From: Anaerolineae bacterium
GTDB taxonomy: Bacteria > Chloroflexota > Anaerolineae > JAAYZQ01
Length of the DNA: 37,793 nt
Direction: 5' to 3'
Assembly: GCA_016929795.1 (NCBI GenBank)
Contig: JAFGIA010000383.1
Coordinates: 1 to 37,793 of the forward strand
The notes beneath the pieces are model-generated. The model made no database searches. It was not told where the DNA came from and saw only the letters and a list, made by a program, of their open reading frames with translations. Positions within the stretch are counted from its first letter, which is position 1; each line of letters starts with the position of its first letter. Positions 30,998-37,793 of this stretch are shown in pieces. Position numbers and translations under genes: made by a program.

Positions 30998-32068
30998 ATG
31001 CGAAACGCTGTTCCACTGTTTGTCATTTTGGTCCTGGTGGCATCGCTCGCCGCTGCGTGTGGCACGTCACCGGAAGGGGGAGAGGGGGAGCTTGCCGGCG
31101 AGCTTCACATCTATAACTGGTCTGAATATATCGATCCAGAGATTTACGCCGATTTCGAAGAGGAGTTTGGCGTCAAGGTCATCGAGGACACCTTCTCGAG
31201 CAACGAGGACTTGCTGGCCAAGCTGCAGGCCGGTGCGACGGGCTATGACGTCATTGTCCCATCCGACTATATGGTTACGATTATGCGCGAGCTCGACCTG
31301 CTGGCAGAGCTCGACTATGAGAATATCCCCAACTCGAGCAACATCGACGAGACCTTCATCGACCCACCGTACGACCCGGGAAACAAGTACTGCGTGGCGT
31401 ATCAGTGGGGGACGACGGGCATTGGCTATGACGCCGAGGTATTCGAGGAGCCGCCCGCTAGCTGGCGCTACCTGTTCGACCCGGCCCTGGCGAGCGAATA
31501 CGCGGGCAAGATCAGCATGCTCAACGACCCGCGCGAGGCGCTTGGTGCCGCCCTCAAGTACCTGGGCTATTCCCTGAACAGCACCAATGAGGCCGAGCTG
31601 GAAGCAGCCAAGCAGCTCTTGCTGCAGCAGAAGGCATGGGTGTCGACCTACGACAGCGACGGATTCGAGGACCTGCTGGCGGCGGGTGAGACCCAGCTCG
31701 CGCACGCGTGGAGCGGTGATATTTTTGCCGCCGCCGAGGAAGCGGAGAATATCTGGTACGTGATCCCCGAGGAGGGGGGCGTGATCTGGACTGATAACTT
31801 GTGCATTCCCAAGTCGGCCGCCAACAAGTACACGGCTGAGGTGTTTATCAACTACCTGCTCCGGCCGGAAGTGGGGGCCAAGATCACGAACTATACCTGG
31901 TATGGCAGCCCGAACAAGGCGAGCGAAGAGTTTATCGACGAAGAGATCTTGAACGAGCCGGCGATCTATCCGCCTGACGACGTCATGGAAAAGCTCGAAT
32001 TCCTGCGCGACGTCGGCGAGGCGACGGCGTTGTACGATCAGATCTGGACCGAGATCAAGACGGAATAA
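30998..32068 (+). CDS. potD: Polyamine-binding lipoprotein PotD
   Basis: A 356-residue substrate-binding protein. The ATG at 30998 follows AGGAGAGG and opens a lipoprotein signal peptide with lipobox LAAAC (Cys21). The mature part starts with an acidic linker and then ELHIYNWSEYIDPEIYADFE, a hallmark of PotD/PotF. Other family blocks are GYDVIVPSDYMV, QWGTTGIGYDAE, HAWSGDIF and EEGGVIWTDNLCIPK. It captures the polyamine outside the membrane and delivers it to PotBC. An earlier in-frame start at 30857 overlaps potC and lacks the signal peptide, so it is rejected. Whether it prefers putrescine or spermidine cannot be told by eye. Confidence 0.92.
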   Translation: MRNAVPLFVILVLVASLAAACGTSPEGGEGELAGELHIYNWSEYIDPEIYADFEEEFGVKVIEDTFSSNEDLLAKLQAGATGYDVIVPSDYMVTIMRELDLLAELDYENIPNSSNIDETFIDPPYDPGNKYCVAYQWGTTGIGYDAEVFEEPPASWRYLFDPALASEYAGKISMLNDPREALGAALKYLGYSLNSTNEAELEAAKQLLLQQKAWVSTYDSDGFEDLLAAGETQLAHAWSGDIFAAAEEAENIWYVIPEEGGVIWTDNLCIPKSAANKYTAEVFINYLLRPEVGAKITNYTWYGSPNKASEEFIDEEILNEPAIYPPDDVMEKLEFLRDVGEATALYDQIWTEIKTE

Positions 32069-32091
32069 TGCGTAGCCAAGTTGGGGCAGGA

Positions 32092-32120
32092 TGTAGGGCG
32101 GATTGCCAATCCGCCCTACA
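32092..32120. repeat. Perfect palindrome after potD
   Basis: A 13-bp stem (TGTAGGGCGGATT 32092-32104 with AATCCGCCCTACA 32108-32120) and a 3-base loop, followed by only TTTC. It resembles a dispersed palindromic repeat of the 'GTAGGGCGGATT' type (from memory) and may also end potABCD transcription. Confidence 0.6.
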
Positions 32121-32191
32121 TTTCGGGTGATTGAGATGATACGAATAAGGCATTGGTTCCCGGCAGGTCCGACCGAAGAGGAGGGGGTGCG

Positions 32192-35100
32192 ATGAAAAAG
32201 TGGTTGATTCTGCCTATTTTTCTGCTGTTCGTTTTGGGTGCTGGCTTGTTGACCGTCACTGCCGACACGCAGAGTGCGGTCCCGGGTGCCACCCAGAGTG
32301 CGGAGCCGGAGAGCGATCCGGAGCCGCCTGTCGAGCGGGCCCCTATGGGCGCAGTGCCGGAGGACGTCGTCATCGAAGCGATCCTCGAGCCGGCGTGGGT
32401 GGCGCCTGCTTCCAGCGAGACCAACGATCTGTCTTGGGGAGACTATGACCTGGACGGCGACCTCGACCTTCTGGTTGGGAACCTGGGCGAAAACGTGCTC
32501 TACACCAACATTGGCCGCGAGCTGACTCCGACGCTCACTTTTCTGTGTGAGCCGGGCATGGTGCCTGCCGACACGCGCTCGATCGAGTGGGGTGACTTTG
32601 ACCGCGATGGTTACCTCGACTTTGCCATCGGGAACTTTGGACGCAAAAACTGTATCTTTCACAACGAGGGTGATGGCAGCTTTGTGCGCGACTGGCTGGC
32701 AGAGGTTGCTCAGAACACGACGAGTGTGGCATGGGCCGGTTGGGAAACAGGGGGTGAGTCTCTCTCCTTCCTGGCAGTTGGCCACTCGGGCGACGCCAAT
32801 GCTGTCTATCGCTACGAGGCGGGCGATTTTGACCTGTGGTGGAGCGACACAAGTGGTACAACCCAGGCAACGCGCGGCCTGGCCTGGGGCGACTATGACC
32901 GGGACGGCTACCCTGACCTGGCCGTGGGCAATTTTGGCCAGGCGAACTATATCTTTCGCAACAACCCGGCCAGCAACACGCTAGAGTTGGTCTACTCGAC
33001 GCCGGCCATGAGCTATACCACCAGCCTGGCGTGGGGGGACATGAACGGGGATGGCTGGATCGACCTGGCTGTAGGGAACGGCGGCACCACGGGGCAAACG
33101 GATCGCGACCAGGTGCTGTGCAACCCGGGCGACACACCGCCTTTTGAGTGGCTTCCGTGCTGGACGTCGGACGACGCGTCACCCACGGCGGATGTGGCCT
33201 GGGGCGACTATGATGGCGATGGTGACCTCGACCTGGCTGCAGCCAGTGGGCCGGATGCGGTATCACGCGTTTATGCCAACCAGGGGGGGATGCTCGCCGC
33301 CCTGGCCACGCGCGAGTTCGACGACGAGATGCTCGATGGCCGGGATGTATCGTGGGCCGACTGGGATGGCGACGGCGACCTGGAGCTGGCGATGGGCTAC
33401 TTTGGGGCACAGGCCACGCTCTACGATAACACGGCCGGGGTGATGTCTGTGGTGAATGTGTCGGCCCACATGCTCGACACGCGCCAGATCGCGTGGGGCG
33501 ACGTGGATGGCGACGGCTGGATCGACCTGGCTGTGGGCAACTCGAGCAGCAGCCCCAACCAGGTGTTCTATAACACGGGGGGCGCGCTCGACCCGGTGCC
33601 GTGGGCATCGCCCGAGACAGAGAACACGCGCAGTGTGGCGTGGGGCGATTTCGACGACGACGGCGACCTGGACCTAGCGGCTGGCAACGGCGCGTCGGGC
33701 GGATCGGCACCCAACCGAGTGTATATCAACGACGGTGGGATCCTCGCCTCGTCGTGGACGTATGGCAGTGGCAATACCTACAGCGTGGCGTGGGGCGATT
33801 TCGACGGGGACCAGGATCTCGATCTGGCCGTGGGCAACTATGAGTCGGATCAGCCCAACGAGATCTATATCAGCGGTGTGGCGCAAGGCACGCACCTGTT
33901 CACCGGCACGCTGGTGGTCGGCCCGGCGACGGACCAAACCTACAGTGTGGCGTGGGGCGATTTTGACCAGGACTATGACCTGGACCTGGCCGTGGGCAAC
34001 GATAACGGCCCGAACCGCGTGTATGTCAACGAAGGCGGCAACCTGGACGTGGAGATCACGCTGCCGGGCAGCGACGCCACGCGCAGTGTGGCATGGGGTG
34101 ATTGGAATGGGGATGGCTATCCTGATCTGGCAGTGGCGAACGCCGGCTCTGGCGGGTTCGTGCAAGTGCTCGAAACGAGAGAGATGACCGGCACATGGTC
34201 GTTTGAGGAGGTGTGGCGCTCGACCGAGCTGTACCTGGACGTGCGCAGCGTGGCCTGGGGCGACTATGATGGCGACGGCGACCTCGATCTGGCCGCCGGC
34301 GTGCACGGCCAGTTCGAGCGCCGCAACCTGATCTATCGCAACATGGGCGATGGCTTTGTGGCCGCCTGGAAAGCCCCGGCGGCCTATGCCGACCCGACGC
34401 GCAGCGTGGCGTGGGCCGACTGGGACAATGACGGCGACCTGGACCTGGCCACGGGCAACTATTCGGCGCCTGCTGGGCCGAACCGCGTGTATGTGAACAA
34501 CTGGCAGGGAGGGACGAACCTGGCCAATGACCCGACGTACGTCGTGATCGAAAAACCGGGCTGGACCGATGAAGCGTCGTTCCTAGCGAATTATGAAATC
34601 CTGGGCCTGCCCGAGATCACGATTGACTATGTGCTGTTCGACGACGAGTGGGACCAGGCGTTCACGATCGAGTCCCAGATCTCGTGGGATGGCGGCGGTA
34701 GCTGGGAGCCGGCGTGGGAGGCGGGCGGCAGCGGCACGCAGGATCTCGCTGCCAGCCCAACGGGTGTGGCGCATACCTTCGAGTGGGATGTGCTCAACCA
34801 GGTCCTGGATCACCAGGGGTTGACCATCCCTGTCCCACCGGACGAGAGCCAGGAAGAGATGGACATGGCGTTCCGAATCCTGGTGTGGGCGAATCCCGAT
34901 CATGGCGGGCTGATCCAGCGCCCGGCGTTCGGCAGCAATACCACCCTCTTTCGCGTCGACATGCGCCCCGACTGGTACGATTCGGTCAAGCTGGCAGAGC
35001 CCAAGATCGTGCATCCGGGCACGCAGGTGGAATTCAGCATTGTGGTCACGCAGACAGATCACGGCATGCCGCCGGGCGCCGTGATTACAGACGTGCTGCC

Positions 35101-36871
35101 CATCGAGTTGTCAGTAGTCGGGACCCCGTCTGCCAACGTGGGGGACCTCGTCTGGACTACTGATGTGCTGACCTGGACAGGCGCATTGCCGTTCGACACA
35201 CAGCTCCTGGTGCAGTTCAACGCCGAGGTGACGCTTCCGCTCACGAACAACCTGGTGCTCACCAACTGCGCCGAGATTTTCGACGGGCTGCACCCCCAGT
35301 TCAGCCGCTGCACGACGGTCGTGATCAGCTCCACGCCGACGCTCGACACGTCGTTCAAACGCGTCAACGACGTGCTGGTAAACAGCGCCTACCCGGGTGA
35401 TCCGCTGACGTACACGATCGTGCTCACCAACACGGGCACAGAGAACGCGTGGCATGGCGTGCTGCTCACCGACTCACTGCCGGCCGAGCTCGTCTGGGCC
35501 GGAGGCCTGACGGCGACGAGCGGCCTGGCGACGTTCGCGGATGGCCTGGTGACCTGGCAGGGTGTGGTGAATGTGTACGAGCCGGTGACGATCACCTACC
35601 ACGTCACCGTGGCCAAACCGCTGCCGGGCAACACGCTGATCACCAACACGGCGTGGATATTCGATGGAGTGAACCCACCCTTCAACATCTCGCCGTACGT
35701 GCTGACTTGGATCGTGGCGCCTGATCTGCGGCCATCGGCCAAGCACGTGAGCGCACCTGTAGTGGAAATGGGCGACGTGCTGACCTATACGATCGTGCTG
35801 ACCAACGACGGCGCGCTGCCGGCCAGTGATGCGACGCTGTTCGACGCTATCCCTACCGGTTCCCGCTACGTGACGGAAAGCCTGCACGCGTCAGCAGGTG
35901 TTGCCGCGTACGACCCCGCGACCGACGCGATCACGTGGACCGGTGAGATCCTGATCGGGACCCCTGTAACGGTTACCTTTGCCATCACGGCCGGGCCACC
36001 CAATGCCGCCGGGGCGATCATCGAGAACCGGGCGAATGTTGAGGACCCGGTGGGAGGGGCGCTTACCCTGGTGGCGACGACCACGGTGCTGCTGCCTGAC
36101 TGGACCGGATCGACCAAGGCGGGCAGCGCTGTGCGTGTGGACCTGGGCGACCCGCTGACCTACACGCTCGTCATCAGTAACAGCGGCGGAAGGGCGCCCT
36201 ACGTCGTCGTGGTCGATCCTGTGCCAGCTCATGCCACCTATATCCCGGACTCGCTCTGGTGGTCCGATGGCGCCGCCGTGTACCAGGCAGGCGCCGGCAG
36301 GGTTGTGTGGGAGGGTGCCATGGAGCGAGGCGACGTGGTGACGATCTCGTTTGGCATCACTGTCGGCTGCCCGATCACAACCGCTGTGCCACAGGTGATC
36401 AACAGGGCGGCCATCGAGGATGGCACTGGCGAGGTGGTCGAGATCGCAGAGCAGACGCAGCTCCGCCTTCCCAACCTGACCACCTCACAAAAGCTGGCGA
36501 GCGTATCTTCGATGGTATCGGGTGAGACGATGACCTACACTGTGATCGTGCGCAATACAGGCGGCAACGCCCCGGATGTGTGGTTTTCCGATCCACTGCC
36601 GGCGGGCGTGAGCTGGTTGGGCAGCTACCAGGCGTCACAGGGGACTGTCCAGTACATGGCATCGCCGCCGACGGTGACGTGGCTGGGCGGCGCGCTTGGC
36701 AGCGGGGGCGAGGCGACGATCGAGTTTCAGGTCCGCGTCAGCCATGTGGGGCCGATCACCAACATGGTAGAGATCGGCTATAGCTGCGCTTCGGTGACGA
36801 AAACCGTGACGGTGGAATCGGTTGGCGCCGTATTCCGCCACTACGTCCCGATCGTGTTCAAGCGCTACTAA
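32192..36871 (+). CDS. Large exported FG-GAP/DUF11 repeat protein
   Basis: About 1559 residues. The ATG at 32192 follows GAGGAGGGGGTGCG and opens a signal peptide (MKKWLILPIFLLFVLGAGLL). Residues about 75-775 contain 14 FG-GAP/VCBS repeats of the type SVAWGDxDxDGDLDLAxGN, of which the third is degenerate (AWAGWETGGESLSFLAVGH). The DxDxDG loops should bind calcium, and 14 copies fit two seven-bladed beta-propellers. About 775-930 is an Ig-like region. About 930-1545 holds five DUF11 repeats (GDPLTYTIVLTNTG, FSDPLPAGVSWL). It ends in FRHYVPIVFKRY, a tail like that of the two exported peptidases. No catalytic domain is seen, so it is probably a structural or adhesive surface protein. It follows potD by 123 bases across a palindrome and ends at a terminator, so it is likely a separate unit. 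Confidence 0.8.
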   Translation: MKKWLILPIFLLFVLGAGLLTVTADTQSAVPGATQSAEPESDPEPPVERAPMGAVPEDVVIEAILEPAWVAPASSETNDLSWGDYDLDGDLDLLVGNLGENVLYTNIGRELTPTLTFLCEPGMVPADTRSIEWGDFDRDGYLDFAIGNFGRKNCIFHNEGDGSFVRDWLAEVAQNTTSVAWAGWETGGESLSFLAVGHSGDANAVYRYEAGDFDLWWSDTSGTTQATRGLAWGDYDRDGYPDLAVGNFGQANYIFRNNPASNTLELVYSTPAMSYTTSLAWGDMNGDGWIDLAVGNGGTTGQTDRDQVLCNPGDTPPFEWLPCWTSDDASPTADVAWGDYDGDGDLDLAAASGPDAVSRVYANQGGMLAALATREFDDEMLDGRDVSWADWDGDGDLELAMGYFGAQATLYDNTAGVMSVVNVSAHMLDTRQIAWGDVDGDGWIDLAVGNSSSSPNQVFYNTGGALDPVPWASPETENTRSVAWGDFDDDGDLDLAAGNGASGGSAPNRVYINDGGILASSWTYGSGNTYSVAWGDFDGDQDLDLAVGNYESDQPNEIYISGVAQGTHLFTGTLVVGPATDQTYSVAWGDFDQDYDLDLAVGNDNGPNRVYVNEGGNLDVEITLPGSDATRSVAWGDWNGDGYPDLAVANAGSGGFVQVLETREMTGTWSFEEVWRSTELYLDVRSVAWGDYDGDGDLDLAAGVHGQFERRNLIYRNMGDGFVAAWKAPAAYADPTRSVAWADWDNDGDLDLATGNYSAPAGPNRVYVNNWQGGTNLANDPTYVVIEKPGWTDEASFLANYEILGLPEITIDYVLFDDEWDQAFTIESQISWDGGGSWEPAWEAGGSGTQDLAASPTGVAHTFEWDVLNQVLDHQGLTIPVPPDESQEEMDMAFRILVWANPDHGGLIQRPAFGSNTTLFRVDMRPDWYDSVKLAEPKIVHPGTQVEFSIVVTQTDHGMPPGAVITDVLPIELSVVGTPSANVGDLVWTTDVLTWTGALPFDTQLLVQFNAEVTLPLTNNLVLTNCAEIFDGLHPQFSRCTTVVISSTPTLDTSFKRVNDVLVNSAYPGDPLTYTIVLTNTGTENAWHGVLLTDSLPAELVWAGGLTATSGLATFADGLVTWQGVVNVYEPVTITYHVTVAKPLPGNTLITNTAWIFDGVNPPFNISPYVLTWIVAPDLRPSAKHVSAPVVEMGDVLTYTIVLTNDGALPASDATLFDAIPTGSRYVTESLHASAGVAAYDPATDAITWTGEILIGTPVTVTFAITAGPPNAAGAIIENRANVEDPVGGALTLVATTTVLLPDWTGSTKAGSAVRVDLGDPLTYTLVISNSGGRAPYVVVVDPVPAHATYIPDSLWWSDGAAVYQAGAGRVVWEGAMERGDVVTISFGITVGCPITTAVPQVINRAAIEDGTGEVVEIAEQTQLRLPNLTTSQKLASVSSMVSGETMTYTVIVRNTGGNAPDVWFSDPLPAGVSWLGSYQASQGTVQYMASPPTVTWLGGALGSGGEATIEFQVRVSHVGPITNMVEIGYSCASVTKTVTVESVGAVFRHYVPIVFKRY

Positions 36872-36885
36872 CGCATCTGGAACGA

Positions 36886-36929
36886 GAGCCCCTGGCCCGG
36901 TAAATGCACCGGCCTGGGGCTCTTTGTTT
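36886..36929 (+). terminator. Intrinsic terminator after the FG-GAP/DUF11 gene
   Basis: GAGCCCC...CCGGT pairs with ACCGG...GGGGCTC (outer arms 36886-36892 and 36916-36922, loop AAATGC, one bulge), followed by TTTGTTTG. It lies 14 bases after the stop codon. Confidence 0.8.
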
Positions 36930-37017
36930 GCAAGCAAGGGATGAAAATGGGGGGCCGAGGCTCCTGGGGTACAGGGCGCGCTCGGCGATCCCAGGGGGGG
37001 ATCTACGAGGGGGAGTG

Positions 37018-37793
37018 ATGGACCAAGACCGACCTGCATCGATTCGAGATCTGTTCTTGCTGCAGCCCGACGTTGTTTTTCTGAATCACGGCTCTTTTGG
37101 CGCCTGCCCCCGGTCCGTCTTTGAAGTGTATCAGCGCTGGCAGCTCGAGCTCGAGCGCCAGCCGGTCGAGTTCCTCGGACGGCGCGCGCCAGAGCTGATG
37201 CGCGCTGCTCGCCAGGCGCTCGGCAGCTACCTGGGCGCCGAGGCCGACGACCTGGTGTATGTGCCGAACGCTACCACTGGACTGAATGCCGTCGCCCGGG
37301 CGCTGCCGCTGCTGCCCGGCGACGAGGTGCTGGCGACCGACCACGAGTATGGCGCGCTCGACCGCACGTGGCGGTTTGTGTGCGCACGGCGCGGTGCGCG
37401 CTACGTCAACCAGCCGGTGCCGCTGCCCGTCGAGTCGGCGGAGCAGGTGGTGGAGGCGATCTGGGGGGGCGTGACAGAGCGAACACGCGTGCTCTTTCTC
37501 AGCCACATCACGTCGCCCACGGCGCTCATCCTGCCGGTCGAAGCGCTGGTGCGCCGCGCGCGATCGGCGGGCATTCTGACTGTGATCGACGGTGCGCATG
37601 TGCCGGGGCAGACCCCGCTCGACCTGGAGGCGCTGGGGGCCGACTTTTACAGTGGGAACTGTCACAAGTGGCTATGCAGTCCCAAGGGGGCGGGGTTTCT
37701 GTATGCCCGGCGAGAAGTGCAGAACTTGCTGGAACCGTTGGTTGTCAGTTGGGGTTGGCAGCCAGAAGAGAACACGCTCCTCTCACTCGACAG
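37018..37793 (+). CDS. Class V aminotransferase-fold PLP enzyme, 5' part
   Basis: 258 residues are visible before the window ends without a stop. The start DLFLLQPDVVFLNHGSFG and the block YVPNATTGLNAVARALPLL are typical of the isopenicillin N epimerase/cysteine desulfurase-like group. The PLP aspartate and its neighbour lie in TVIDGAHVPG, and the cofactor lysine is Lys217 (SGNCHKWLCSPKGAGFLY). These enzymes act on amino acids as epimerases, desulfurases or aminotransferases in the cytoplasm; the subgroup cannot be fixed from this part. The ATG at 37018 follows GAGGGGGAGTG. It begins a new unit after the terminator at 36886. Confidence 0.85.
   Translation, partial: MDQDRPASIRDLFLLQPDVVFLNHGSFGACPRSVFEVYQRWQLELERQPVEFLGRRAPELMRAARQALGSYLGAEADDLVYVPNATTGLNAVARALPLLPGDEVLATDHEYGALDRTWRFVCARRGARYVNQPVPLPVESAEQVVEAIWGGVTERTRVLFLSHITSPTALILPVEALVRRARSAGILTVIDGAHVPGQTPLDLEALGADFYSGNCHKWLCSPKGAGFLYARREVQNLLEPLVVSWGWQPEENTLLSLD

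Noticed and set aside
31067..32785. Long open frame on the - strand (572 codons) across potD and the next gene
   Set aside because: It is antisense to two well-supported genes, spans their intergenic palindrome, and has no ribosome binding site or recognisable domain. It is a shadow frame of GC-rich coding sequence.

Overview
The window looks like a chromosomal segment of a Chloroflexota bacterium, most likely of the Anaerolineae/Caldilineae type. This is inference. It rests on fairly high GC, giant exported proteins built from VCBS/FG-GAP, PKD and DUF11 modules that end in a short 'YLPxV'-like tail, a tungsten-type aldehyde:ferredoxin oxidoreductase, and consensus sigma-A promoters. No 16S or other marker gene is present.

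Positions 1-5.6 kb hold one apparent operon on the + strand. It opens with the 3' part of a BREX Lon-like gene (brxL, cut by the window edge). An ECF-type sigma factor, a soluble two-zinc-finger putative anti-sigma factor and a TPR-CHAT caspase-like protease follow, and the last three genes are joined by ATGA overlaps. The layout suggests a protease-released sigma factor coupled to a phage-defence locus. It is analogous in logic, not demonstrably in origin, to the TPR-CHAT/sigma arm of type III-E CRISPR (Craspase). No CRISPR array is visible.

Positions 5.6-15.1 kb hold a giant exported protein (two sets of seven FG-GAP repeats, PKD/Ig domains and a gingipain-like C25 peptidase domain) that ends at a strong terminator. 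A 71-residue cysteine-rich zinc protein and an exported C39-like peptidase follow. With the CHAT protein this makes three different cysteine-peptidase folds in a row.

Positions 15.1-19.7 kb look like a small integrative element beside a tRNA-Pro(CGG) gene. It carries a tyrosine recombinase, an excisionase-like HTH protein, an FtsK/TraB-like translocase, a two-TM protein and a sigma-like regulator. Two near-identical inverted 24-bp operator-like sites flank the HTH gene, and one overlaps a perfect TTGACA-N17-TATAAT promoter.

Positions 19.8-21.6 kb encode a stand-alone receiver protein and an AAA+ ATPase. On the - strand, 21.6-26.4 kb hold a MoaD-like / AOR / saccharopine-dehydrogenase-like / class III aminotransferase operon. 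Divergent from it are a primary-type sigma factor (26.6-27.8 kb) and a complete potABCD polyamine-type ABC transporter (27.9-32.1 kb). Together these suggest amine or amino-acid uptake and catabolism through aldehydes.

Positions 32.2-36.9 kb encode a second exported FG-GAP (14 copies) plus DUF11 (5 copies) protein with a terminator. The window ends inside a class V PLP enzyme. No gene-free stretch longer than about 300 bases was found. Several intergenic palindromes look like dispersed genomic repeats.
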